From the NCBI GenBank assembly GCA_020846875.1, contig JADLDB010000056.1, positions 62,001 through 126,000 on the forward strand: 64,000 bases of DNA. The letters are read 5' to 3'. Of the stretch, positions 1-7,701 are shown piece by piece (positions within the stretch are counted from its first letter, which is position 1; every line of letters begins with the position of its first letter). The DNA is from Myxococcales bacterium (GTDB lineage Bacteria; Myxococcota; Myxococcia; Myxococcales; Myxococcaceae). The translations under genes and the position numbers were made by a program. The notes under the pieces were generated by a model that saw only the letters and a list, made by a program, of their open reading frames with translations, was not told the origin of the DNA and made no database searches.

Positions 1-314
1 AGCCGGACGCGCCCGACGCGCGCGGTGTACAGCGCCCACTCCTTCTGGATCCCCGCCACGTACGGCTCGATGACGGAGGCCTCCCTGGTGATGAAGGTGT
101 TGCAGCCACAGTAATGGCAGAGGCTGCGGCAGAAGGGCACGTGGAGGTACAGCGACGCGCCTTCGCCCTTCGCCCGGCTGCGCGTGACGGCCTGCTCGAG
201 GTGGGTGATCCACTCCTCTTGCGTGGGCGCGGTCGCCCAGTACGGCACGGTGGGGTAGCTGGTGTAGCGGGGGCCGGGGACGTCGTACTTGGCCAGCAGC
301 TCGGTCGCGTTCAT
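1..314 (-). CDS. hemN: Oxygen-independent coproporphyrinogen III oxidase, N-terminal part (runs off the window)
   Basis: Radical-SAM enzyme that oxidatively decarboxylates coproporphyrinogen III to protoporphyrinogen IX without oxygen. Only the first ~104 codons are present, beginning MNATELLAKYDVPGPRYTSY. The PRYTSYPT motif typical of HemN is followed by LYLHVPFCRSLCHYCGC, where the CxxxCxxC cluster cysteines and the extra Cys of HemN are visible. The ATG lies 1 bp after the hemH stop, so it is the last visible gene of the hem operon and is probably translationally coupled. The 3' end lies beyond base 1. A HemW-type homologue is less likely given the heme context and the GCNTF sequence after the cluster. 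Confidence 0.93.
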   Translation of the reverse strand, partial: MNATELLAKYDVPGPRYTSYPTVPYWATAPTQEEWITHLEQAVTRSRAKGEGASLYLHVPFCRSLCHYCGCNTFITREASVIEPYVAGIQKEWALYTARVGRVR

Positions 315-315
315 C

Positions 316-1377
316 TCAGGCACCTTCGTGCGCCCAGTGGCGGCGGATCAGCGTCGCCAGCGCCTCGATGAAGGTTGGATCGTCGTTGACGGCGGGCACC
401 AGGGTGAGGGCGTCTCCGCCGGCGGCCTGGAAGGTGTGCGCGGCGCGCTGGCCGATCTCCTCCAGCGTCTCCAGGCAGTCCGCGACGAAGGAAGGGCAGA
501 CGATCGCCGCGCGCTTCACGCCCTGCCGCGCCAGCCCGGCCACCGTCTCGTCGGTGTGCGGCCCCAACCACCCGGTGCCCTTGAGGCGCGACTGGAAGCT
601 GGTGACGCCAGACGCCACCCCGCCCTCGCGCGCGATCGCCCGCGACGTGGCGAAGCACTGGGCCCGGTAGCAGCGCGCGTTGGACTCGCCCAGCGGGCCA
701 CAGGCCGAGGCCCCGCCCTGGTGCCCGTCACACGCCGCGGTGCAGGCCTGCTTCACCTGGCGCACCGGCAGCCCGTGGTAGCTGAACACCACCGCCTGGG
801 CCTGCGTCGCGTTGACCACCGCGCGCACCTTCGAGGCGACCGCCTTCACGAAGCCCGGCTCCTGGAAGAAGGCGGAGGTGATCGAGTGCGCCGCGTCGCC
901 CATCAGCGTCCGGAAGGCGTCCTCGGCGGTGCCGGTGGTGGCGCCAGCGTACTGCGGGTACAGCGGGACGAGCGTCACGTGGGACACGCCCTGCGTCCGC
1001 AGCTCCTCCAGCGCGGCCGGGAGCGACGGGTTGCCGTAGCGCATGCCCAGGGCCACCGGCACGCCCGGCAGCCGCTCCGCCAGCGCCTCCCGCTGGGCCT
1101 TCGAGTGGAGGAGCAGCGGGGACCCGGTCGGCGTCCAGATCTGCTCGTAGGCGCGCGCGCTCCTCCGCGGACGGAAGGGCAGGATGATCGCGTTGAGCAG
1201 CAGCCACCGGCCCGGCGCGGGGAGATCGATCACGCGCGGATCGCCGAGGAACTCGCGCAGGTAGCGGCGCACGGCCGGCGCGGTGGGCGCGTCCGGCGTG
1301 CCCACGTTCACCAGCAACACGCCTCGGCGGCCGGAGGGGCAGGTGACGTGTTGCGAGAGTGCGGGGGCGGCGGTCAT
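316..1377 (-). CDS. hemH: Ferrochelatase, myxobacterial internal [2Fe-2S] type
   Basis: Inserts Fe(II) into protoporphyrin IX, the last step of protoheme synthesis. The 353-aa product starts MTAAPALSQH; this ATG overlaps the response-regulator stop by 4 bp (ATGA), and an in-frame extension further upstream is rejected because it lies inside that gene. Ferrochelatase motifs are LLVNVGTPDAP (21-31), YPQYAGATTGTAEDAF (140-155), the catalytic His in SYHGLP (H201), FQSRL..WLGP and LETLEEIG near 302. Between H201 and the FQSRL motif sits a Cys-rich stretch with C212, C216, C226, C236 and C241. A class of ferrochelatases with a [2Fe-2S] cluster bound by cysteines in a short internal segment is known from Myxococcus xanthus. 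The match is inferred from Cys spacing, not measured. Confidence 0.95.
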   Translation of the reverse strand: MTAAPALSQHVTCPSGRRGVLLVNVGTPDAPTAPAVRRYLREFLGDPRVIDLPAPGRWLLLNAIILPFRPRRSARAYEQIWTPTGSPLLLHSKAQREALAERLPGVPVALGMRYGNPSLPAALEELRTQGVSHVTLVPLYPQYAGATTGTAEDAFRTLMGDAAHSITSAFFQEPGFVKAVASKVRAVVNATQAQAVVFSYHGLPVRQVKQACTAACDGHQGGASACGPLGESNARCYRAQCFATSRAIAREGGVASGVTSFQSRLKGTGWLGPHTDETVAGLARQGVKRAAIVCPSFVADCLETLEEIGQRAAHTFQAAGGDALTLVPAVNDDPTFIEALATLIRRHWAHEGA

Positions 1378-2063
1378 GCCTTCTTGAACAGGTAGCCACG
1401 GCCTCGAACGGTGATCAGTCGAGCGGGCTCTTCCGGGTTGGCCTCGAAGAGGCGGCGTAGGCGCAGCACGAAGTTGTCGATGGTGCGATCGGTGGGGAAG
1501 GCGTCCATACCCCACACCTCCTCGAGGATGTCCGCCCGGGACAGCACCTTGTCCTCGTTGCGGGCGAAGAGCTCCATCAGCTTGAGCTCCTTGTCGGACA
1601 GCGTTACCTCACCCTCGTGAGTCAGCGCGCGGCCGGTGTCGAAGCGGATCCAGAACTTTCCCAGCTCCAACTGCTTCGGAGGCCCGGCCACGGTGCCCGA
1701 GGCCCGCCGCAGCAGGCTGCGCACCCGCGCCAGCAGCTCGGCCACGTCGAACGGCTTGGTGAGGTAGTCGTCCGCGCCGCAGTCCAGGCCCCGCACGCGG
1801 GACTGCACGTCGCTGCGGGCGGTCAGCATGAGGATGGGGACCTTGAGGCCGTTGTCGCGAGCCTGGCGCACCAGCACGAAGCCCTCGCCGCCCGGGAGCA
1901 TCACGTCGACGATCGCCAGGTCGGCCTTCGCCTCGGCCAGGGCTGCCTCACCTTCGGCGAAGGTGCCCGCGGTCCGCACCTCGTAGCCCGCGTGGCGGAG
2001 GTTGAGCACCACCAGATCGCGCACCAGCGGCTCGTCTTCGATGAGGAGGATCCGATCAGCCAT
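1374..2063 (-). CDS. OmpR/PhoB-family response regulator embedded in the heme operon
   Basis: A 229-aa two-component response regulator. The receiver domain (about 1-120) has the acidic pair in LLIEDEP, phospho-acceptor D53 in IVDVMLP, the conserved Thr in LMLTARSD and Lys in YLTKPF. The C-terminal winged-helix domain (about 130-229) has LSDKELKLMELF and TIDNFVLRLRRLFE and ends with RLITVRGRGYLFKKA, typical of OmpR/PhoB DNA-binding domains. It overlaps the kinase gene upstream by 8 bp and hemH downstream by 4 bp, so kinase, regulator and hem genes are almost certainly co-transcribed. The target is not known. A PhoB-like direct repeat in the hemE/hemD divergent promoter (8760-8778) is the obvious candidate. 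Confidence 0.95.
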   Translation of the reverse strand: MADRILLIEDEPLVRDLVVLNLRHAGYEVRTAGTFAEGEAALAEAKADLAIVDVMLPGGEGFVLVRQARDNGLKVPILMLTARSDVQSRVRGLDCGADDYLTKPFDVAELLARVRSLLRRASGTVAGPPKQLELGKFWIRFDTGRALTHEGEVTLSDKELKLMELFARNEDKVLSRADILEEVWGMDAFPTDRTIDNFVLRLRRLFEANPEEPARLITVRGRGYLFKKA

Positions 2064-3069
2064 GCGCCACCTCTCCAGCAGGCGTCGGCGCGCGCGTGCG
2101 GGCCACCGGCAGCTCGAGGACGAACACGCTGCCCTGGCCCTTCCCAGGGCTGGACGCGGTGAGCTCGCCGTGCATGCGCCGGGCGAGCTGGCGGGAGATG
2201 TACAGGCCCAGGCCGCTGCCGTGCGCCACGCCGCTGCCCTCCTCGCGCTCGAAGGGCTCGAAGAGGCGCTCGGCGTGGGACGGCTCGAAGCCGATCCCGC
2301 GATCTCGCACCTCCAGCCGCCAGCGCTGGGCCGCCACGCTCTCGGACAGCTCGACGTGCCCGCCGCCGTACTTGCGCGCGTTGTCCAGCAGGTTCTCCAG
2401 CACCACGCGCACTCCGTCCGGATCGCAGGCGATGGGGGTGGACTGACGCTTCACCCACGCCGCCTCCTCCTTCCCAGAGATGGACTCGCGGTGGGCGAGG
2501 ATCTCACCGATCAGCCGATCGCTGGGCACGACTTCAGTGCGGGAGGCGCGCGCCACCGAGCGCTGGAAGGCGAGGATCGTCTCCACCAGGTGCTCCAGGC
2601 GATCGCACTCCGCCACGCCGCGCTGGATGAGCTGCGCCTGCAGATCCTGGGGCACCACGCCGCTGCCCAGGCTCTGCAGCAGCATGCGCACGCCGGCCAC
2701 GGGCGTCTTGAGCTGGTGGGAGGTGAGCTGCAGCATGGTCTGCATGCGCTTGTTCTCCGCGGCGCGCTTGCGGGCCACCGCGAAGAGGACCACGGTGAGG
2801 ATCAGCAGCAGCAGCCCGGCGAGGGCCGTCTCGCCGCTGATCATGAATATCTGGCGGGCGGTGTGGGCGTCGAGCTCGGCGAGGCGGCGGGCGCGCTCGG
2901 CGGCGTCGGGGAGCAGCTCGAGCTCGGCGCGGCTCAGGCGATCCATGGCGAGGATGTTCCGCCGCACCAGCACGGACCACCACGCCATCAACGGGCCGAC
3001 GGTGGACAGCGCGGCCCCGAAGAGGAAGACGTCGAGGTTCCTGCCGAAGAATCGCTTGAGCGGCGCCAT
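2056..3069 (-). CDS. Membrane sensor histidine kinase embedded in the heme operon
   Basis: A 337-aa kinase starting MAPLKRFFGR; its ATG lies 1 bp after the hemL stop. Two hydrophobic segments (about 13-35 and 80-99) flank a short ~45-residue charged extracytoplasmic loop, too small for a classical periplasmic sensor domain. The dimerisation/phosphotransfer helix carries LQLTSHQLKTPVAGVRML with H118. The catalytic domain shows the N box (LENLLDNARKYGGG), G1 (RDRGIGFEP), F box (LFEPFERE) and G2 (GSGLGLYISRQLARRMHG). The tail overlaps the response regulator by 8 bp, marking a cognate pair. What it senses is unknown; its place in the operon suggests something tied to heme, porphyrin, iron or redox, but that is inference. 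Confidence 0.94.
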   Translation of the reverse strand: MAPLKRFFGRNLDVFLFGAALSTVGPLMAWWSVLVRRNILAMDRLSRAELELLPDAAERARRLAELDAHTARQIFMISGETALAGLLLLILTVVLFAVARKRAAENKRMQTMLQLTSHQLKTPVAGVRMLLQSLGSGVVPQDLQAQLIQRGVAECDRLEHLVETILAFQRSVARASRTEVVPSDRLIGEILAHRESISGKEEAAWVKRQSTPIACDPDGVRVVLENLLDNARKYGGGHVELSESVAAQRWRLEVRDRGIGFEPSHAERLFEPFEREEGSGVAHGSGLGLYISRQLARRMHGELTASSPGKGQGSVFVLELPVARTRAPTPAGEVAHG

Positions 3070-3070
3070 G

Positions 3071-4345
3071 TCATGCTCCCGCGAGGGCCTCCACCAGTTG
3101 CTGGACGTGCGCCGGCTCGTGCGCGGAGGAGAGGAAGCCGACTTCATACGCCGAAGGAGGCAGGTACAGGCCCTGCTCCAGCCAGCCCTGGTAGCGCGAG
3201 CGGAAGCCCTTGATCGCGTCCTCGGAGATCGCCTCGGCGCGCGTGGGCACCGGCGCGGAGCGATCGAAGTACGGCCAGAAGACCGAGCCGACCCGCACCA
3301 ACTGGAAGGCCAGGTTCTGCTTCCCCACGAAGGCCGCGTCCATCGCCTCGCCCGCCTTCGCGATGCGCCGGTACGGCTCGCCCGTCTTCAGTTGCTCCAG
3401 GCACGCCACGCCGGCGGCCAGCGCCACCGGGTTCCCCGACATGGTGCCGGCCTGGTACACGCGGCCCGCCGGGGCCAGGCGATCGAGAAGCTCCGCGCGG
3501 CCCGCGACGGCGCCCACCGGGAGCCCGCCGCCGATGATCTTCCCCAGGGTGACGAGATCCGGCCGCACGTCCACCGTCAGGCCGTAGCCGTGGAAGCCCA
3601 GCCGGAAGCCGGAGATCACCTCGTCGAACACCAGCAGCGCGCCGTGCTTCTGGGTGATGGCGCGGAGCGCCTGGAGGTACCTTCTTTCCTGCACCAGCAG
3701 GCCGTTGTTGGCGGGCAGGGGCTCGATGAAGGCAGCGGCGAGGCGGGCGCCGTGCACGCGGAAGAGCTCCTCTAGCGCGCCCACGTCGCCCAGCGGCGCC
3801 ACCAGGGTGTCCTTCGCCACGGTGGGCGTCACCCCTTCGCTGTCCGCGAGGCCCAGCGTGGCCACGCCGCTGCCGGCCTTCACCAGCATCGCGTCGGCGT
3901 GCCCGTGGTAGCAGCCGGAGAACTTGAGGATCAGCGGCCGCCCGGTGTGCGCCCGCGCCAGTCGCATCGCCGTCATCACCGCCTCGGTGCCGGAGACGAC
4001 GAAGCGGATCCTCTCGAAGGGCTGGTAGGCGGAGAGGATCAGCTCGGCCAGCGTCACCTCGAGCCGGTGCGGAGCTCCGAAGGCCAGGCCGTCCTTCGCC
4101 GCCTTCGTCACCGCCTCCACCACCTGCGGGTTGGCGTGGCCGAGGATCAGCGGGCCCCAGGCGAGGCAGAAGTCGAGGTACTTCCGCCCGTCCTCGTCCC
4201 ACAGGTACGCGCCGTCGCCGCGGGCGATGTAGCGGGGCGTGCCGCCCACGTGCCCGAAGGCGCGCACCGGGCTGGAGACGCCGCCGGGCATCAGCGCGCG
4301 GGCCTGGGCGAAGAGGCGCTCAGAGGCGCCGGGCGAGCCACTCAT
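3071..4345 (-). CDS. hemL: Glutamate-1-semialdehyde 2,1-aminomutase
   Basis: PLP enzyme of the C5 pathway converting glutamate-1-semialdehyde to 5-aminolevulinate. The 424 aa are the usual family length. Class-III aminotransferase-fold motifs are seen: RLFAQARALMPGGVSSPVRAF at the N terminus, the cofactor-phosphate region VVSGTEAVMTAMRLAR (about 116-131), FDEVISGFR (240-248) and the Schiff-base lysine K269 in TLGKIIGGGLPVG. The start overlaps the hemC 3' end by 26 bp, the longest overlap in the operon. It works directly after HemA, encoded two genes upstream. The alternative of a generic class-III aminotransferase is ruled out by the GSA-type signature and the context. Confidence 0.96.
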   Translation of the reverse strand: MSGSPGASERLFAQARALMPGGVSSPVRAFGHVGGTPRYIARGDGAYLWDEDGRKYLDFCLAWGPLILGHANPQVVEAVTKAAKDGLAFGAPHRLEVTLAELILSAYQPFERIRFVVSGTEAVMTAMRLARAHTGRPLILKFSGCYHGHADAMLVKAGSGVATLGLADSEGVTPTVAKDTLVAPLGDVGALEELFRVHGARLAAAFIEPLPANNGLLVQERRYLQALRAITQKHGALLVFDEVISGFRLGFHGYGLTVDVRPDLVTLGKIIGGGLPVGAVAGRAELLDRLAPAGRVYQAGTMSGNPVALAAGVACLEQLKTGEPYRRIAKAGEAMDAAFVGKQNLAFQLVRVGSVFWPYFDRSAPVPTRAEAISEDAIKGFRSRYQGWLEQGLYLPPSAYEVGFLSSAHEPAHVQQLVEALAGA

Positions 4346-5246
4346 GATCGATCTCCCTCGATGACCTCGACAGTGAGTCCAGTTGCTGCTGCAGCCACTC
4401 GGTGGTGGGCAGCTCGGCCGGCAACGGCACCTGCGCCTGGTGCCATGCGGTGCCGGCCAGCAGGCCCAGGAAGGCGCGATCGCCGTCCACGAAGCAGCCG
4501 AAGGGCGTGGTGCAGCCCCCTTCCAGCACCCGCAGGAAGTCGCGCTCGATGGTGGTGGCGTGGCGGGTGGGCCCGTCGTCCAGCGCCGAGAGGAGCTGCC
4601 GCACCTCGACGTCGTCGGCCCGGCACTGCACCGCCACGCTGCCCTGGCCGGGAGCGCACACCCAGCGCCGGGGGTTGAGCCGCAGCACCACCAGCCCGGA
4701 GAGCTCGACGCCCAGCCGCGCCACGCCCGCCTCGGCGAGGAGGATCCCGTCGTACTGGCCGCTCTTCAGCTTCTCTACGCGCGTGGGCACGTTTCCGCGC
4801 AGCGGCTGGGGCGAGCAGTGTGGACAGTAGCTCCGCAGCAGCGCCTCGCGCCGCGACGACGAGCTCCCCACCTTCGCGCCGCGCCTGAGCGGCAAGAGGC
4901 CCGCCTGTTCGTCGTACGCCTCGGGCCGGAGGATCAGCAGGTCACCGGCCGGTGCCCGCCGCAGCGTGGCCCCGACGGTGAGGCCCACCGGGGAGCGGGT
5001 GGGGAGATCCTTGAGCGAGTGCACCGCCCAATCGATCTCGTTGGCGTGCAGCGCGGCCTCGAGCTCCCGGCTGAAGAAGCCCTTCTCCAGCGAGCCCTGG
5101 AGGCGCTCGGTCAGGTTGACGTCGCCCTCGGTGGTGATGATCCGCTCGGCGATCGAGCGCTCCTTCGCAGAGAGGAGCGAGGTGACGTGCCGAGTCTGCC
5201 AGAGCGCCAGCGCGCTGCCGCGGGTGCCGACGGTGAAGGTCCTCAC
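4320..5246 (-). CDS. hemC: Porphobilinogen deaminase (hydroxymethylbilane synthase)
   Basis: Polymerises four porphobilinogens into hydroxymethylbilane. The 308-aa product starts at a GTG that forms a GTGA overlap with the hemA stop, giving VRTFTVGTRGSALALWQ, the family N terminus. The catalytic Asp is D80 in VHSLKDLPT; substrate-binding arginines lie in GSSSSRREALLR and RGNVPTRVEKL. C245 in LEGGCTTPFGC is the residue that carries the dipyrromethane cofactor. Length is normal. A longer reading frame upstream lies inside hemA and is not coding. Confidence 0.95.
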   Translation of the reverse strand: MRTFTVGTRGSALALWQTRHVTSLLSAKERSIAERIITTEGDVNLTERLQGSLEKGFFSRELEAALHANEIDWAVHSLKDLPTRSPVGLTVGATLRRAPAGDLLILRPEAYDEQAGLLPLRRGAKVGSSSSRREALLRSYCPHCSPQPLRGNVPTRVEKLKSGQYDGILLAEAGVARLGVELSGLVVLRLNPRRWVCAPGQGSVAVQCRADDVEVRQLLSALDDGPTRHATTIERDFLRVLEGGCTTPFGCFVDGDRAFLGLLAGTAWHQAQVPLPAELPTTEWLQQQLDSLSRSSREIDHEWLARRL

Positions 5247-6319
5247 GGGGCCTTCTCCCGGGCGCGCTGGAGCAGCGTATGGGTGAAGGCGCCCACCGCC
5301 TGGCGCACCTTCTCCTTCTGCTCGCGGGGCAGGCCTTCCAGCAGCGTGGGCAGCTGCTCGTGGAGGAAGGCGGTGCGCGCGGCGTCGATGGCCGCCAGCA
5401 CCTCGTGGTTGCCCTTGCTGGCGAGGGTGGCAGCCAGGCGGTTGGCGGACTCCAGCATCAGGGACTCCAGGCGATCGCGCTCCGCGTCGGACAGCTTCAG
5501 CTCGGGGCGTGCGAGCAGATCGTCGAGACCCACGAAAGTCCAGCCCGGGCCGTCCTTCACCTGCGGCGGAGCTCCGGCGTCGATGCACAGGCCCGGCGTC
5601 CGCCGGGGCGGCAGGTTGAGCCAGGCGTGCGCCGCGCCGGTGCACACCACCAGCGCGTCGAGGCCGGTCATCTTCTCGAACAGCTCGGCGACGGTGGCGC
5701 GGCTGAAGGCGCTGACCTCGAAGGCCTGCGCGCCCTTGAGCGAGCGCTGCATGGCCTGGCCGAACTCGCCGCGTCCCAGGACGGCAACCCTCTTCGCGCC
5801 CGCTTCCTTGAGCGCCTCGCGGACCAGGGTCTGCACGCCGCGGCTGTCCGCCCCGTGCCCCTCTTCGCGCCGGTCGTGGATCAAGCGCGCGACGTGCTTC
5901 CATACCTTGCGCAGGTGGGGATCGGTGAGGCCCTGAGCGCGCGCCTCCTCGAAGGACTGCAGCAACTGGCGGCCGACCGCGGCCTCACCTTCGGCCACCG
6001 AGTCGAGCCCCGCGGCGACGCGCAGGAGGTAGTGGCTGGCCCCCGCGCCGGCCCGCACGTGCAGGTGATCCGGCTCCAGGCCCGGCACGCGTGCGTGCAG
6101 GGCGCCCTTGAGCAGGTTGGCGGCCCACTCGGGCTGGGGAGAGGAGAGGACGAACTCGGTGCGGCTGCAGGTGGACACGCACACCGCGCCGGCGACGTAC
6201 CCGCCGTGGCGGAGCGAGACGATCGGCTCGGTTTCCGGCGTCAGCATGGCCAACTGCGCGCGGATCCGCGTCGGGGCGGTCCGCCACGTCGCGCCGACGA
6301 CGGCGAGGGGGACGGTCAA
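5243..6319 (-). CDS. hemA: Glutamyl-tRNA reductase
   Basis: Reduces glutamyl-tRNA(Glu) to glutamate-1-semialdehyde with NADPH, the entry step of the C5 pathway. The catalytic Cys is C51 in VCVSTCSRTEFV, followed by LRVAAGLDSVAEGE (family: VASGLDSxxxGE). The nucleotide domain has RVAVLGRGEFGQAM and the end is a helical dimerisation region. A TTG at 6317-6319 overlapping the hemG stop (TTGA) is preferred as start: it places the expected VVGATWRTAP at residues 7-16 and follows the overlap pattern of the operon. An ATG-type start 13 codons upstream cannot be excluded. At 358 aa it is clearly shorter than the ~420 aa of many homologues, mostly through a compact C-terminal part. Confidence 0.93.
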   Translation of the reverse strand: MTVPLAVVGATWRTAPTRIRAQLAMLTPETEPIVSLRHGGYVAGAVCVSTCSRTEFVLSSPQPEWAANLLKGALHARVPGLEPDHLHVRAGAGASHYLLRVAAGLDSVAEGEAAVGRQLLQSFEEARAQGLTDPHLRKVWKHVARLIHDRREEGHGADSRGVQTLVREALKEAGAKRVAVLGRGEFGQAMQRSLKGAQAFEVSAFSRATVAELFEKMTGLDALVVCTGAAHAWLNLPPRRTPGLCIDAGAPPQVKDGPGWTFVGLDDLLARPELKLSDAERDRLESLMLESANRLAATLASKGNHEVLAAIDAARTAFLHEQLPTLLEGLPREQKEKVRQAVGAFTHTLLQRAREKAP

Positions 6320-7701
6320 GGCCGGATCTCCTGGGCGACGGCGGAAGGCGGTGGGCACCCGGGGACGCGGCGCAGCACCTCCTCGGCTGCCGCAAAGCCG
6401 CTGGCGATCGCGTCCTTCATCGCCGCGCCTCCGAGGTAGCTGCCCGCGAGGGAGATCGGCAGGCCGCGCAGTGTCTCGCGCAGCTCCCCCAGCCGCTGGG
6501 CGTGGCCCACCGGGGGCTGGAAGACGCCGCGGGCCCAGCGCACCACGCCGACGATCTCTCCGAAGGTGCCGCCGGTGAGCGACTCGAGATCCCTCGCGCA
6601 GCCACGGGCCAGCGCCGTGTCGGACAGCGCCGCGCGCTCCGGGTGGACGCCGCCGCCGACGAAGGTGCTGAAGCGCCGGGGCGTCTCGGCCAGCAGGTCG
6701 CTGACGAACAGGCTGCCCAGGGCGAAGCGCTCCTCCACCGGGGCCGAGAGGTAGCCGAAGCCCTCAGGTAACTTCGACTCGCCCGGGAAGCGCTCCGCCC
6801 ACTGCACCAGGGCCAGGGGAGCGTAGGGGAAGGACGCCAGCACGCTGGACGCCGCGGGGGCGCTGGCCTCGAGCAGCGGGGCGGCGGCGAAGGCCTCGGT
6901 GGCGAGGATCACCTGCGCCGCGGTGAGCTGCAGTTGGCCGCCGGCGCTACGCCCGGTCACGCGGACGCCGGTGGGCTGCACGGTGAGGCCGGTCACCTCA
7001 ACGCCGGTGCGCACGGGCACCTTCCGGGCTGCGGCCTCGCCCACCACCGAAAAGCCGCCCTCGAAGGTGAAGAGGCCGGGGCGGCTGTCGTCCTCGGGCT
7101 TGCGCAGGGCGACAAGCACCCCGCGCAGCACGCTGCCGTACTCCTTCTCGGCGTTGACCAGGGCGGGCATGCACGAGGCGGCGGACAGCTTCTTCAGGTC
7201 CCCCGCGAAGATGCCGGTCATCACCGCGCCGAAGAAGTGATCGACGAGCGCGCGGCCGAAGCGGCGCTCGAGGAAGGCGTCCAGCGACTCGTCGGCGCCC
7301 CCGGCTCCGCGGTGGGACGAGAGGAGGTCCCGCGCCAGGCTGACCTTGTCACCGAAGGACAGCGCCCCGGTGGTGAGCACGCTCAAGGGGTTGGGGCGAA
7401 TCGCCAGAAGCTTCCCGCCACGCACGAGGTAGCGGGCGCCGGATCGTGGGGACAGCTTGAGGGCGCGATCCTCCAGCTCGAGGTGCCGCAGGAGCTTCCA
7501 GAAGACCGGGTTGCGCCCGTTGAAGCTGGTGGGGCCGACGGGGAAGTCGCCGAAGGCCGTGGAGCGCGTGGCCGCCTTGCCGCCCAGCGCCTCTGCGCGC
7601 TCGAGGATCAGCACCTCGCGCCCGGCCGCCTTCAGCTCGCACGCCGCGGCGATGCCCGCCAGGCCGCCGCCGAGGACGAGCACCTCGGGGCGATCAGCCA
7701 T
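6316..7701 (-). CDS. hemG: Oxygen-dependent protoporphyrinogen oxidase (HemY/PgoX type)
   Basis: FAD enzyme oxidising protoporphyrinogen IX to protoporphyrin IX with oxygen. The 461-aa protein starts with the dinucleotide-binding motif VLVLGGGLAGIAAACEL and ERAEALGGKAAT, and ends with the second FAD-contact region (SLAGSYLGGAAMKDAIASG), as in HemY/PPOX proteins. Also seen are RHLELEDRALKLSPRSGARYLV and LERRFGRALVDHFFGAVMTGIFAG, typical of the family. The start overlaps hemE by 8 bp; the stop forms TTGA with hemA. The symbol hemG follows common database use for this family; hemY and pgoX are synonyms. It is unrelated to the flavodoxin-like HemG of E. coli. Pairing with the oxygen-independent HemN is notable. 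Confidence 0.94.
   Translation of the reverse strand: MADRPEVLVLGGGLAGIAAACELKAAGREVLILERAEALGGKAATRSTAFGDFPVGPTSFNGRNPVFWKLLRHLELEDRALKLSPRSGARYLVRGGKLLAIRPNPLSVLTTGALSFGDKVSLARDLLSSHRGAGGADESLDAFLERRFGRALVDHFFGAVMTGIFAGDLKKLSAASCMPALVNAEKEYGSVLRGVLVALRKPEDDSRPGLFTFEGGFSVVGEAAARKVPVRTGVEVTGLTVQPTGVRVTGRSAGGQLQLTAAQVILATEAFAAAPLLEASAPAASSVLASFPYAPLALVQWAERFPGESKLPEGFGYLSAPVEERFALGSLFVSDLLAETPRRFSTFVGGGVHPERAALSDTALARGCARDLESLTGGTFGEIVGVVRWARGVFQPPVGHAQRLGELRETLRGLPISLAGSYLGGAAMKDAIASGFAAAEEVLRRVPGCPPPSAVAQEIRP

Noticed and set aside
1374-1515. Longer hemH starting 46 codons upstream
   Set aside because: The extension lies wholly inside the response-regulator gene and has no ferrochelatase-like sequence; the ATGA overlap start fits the rest of the operon.
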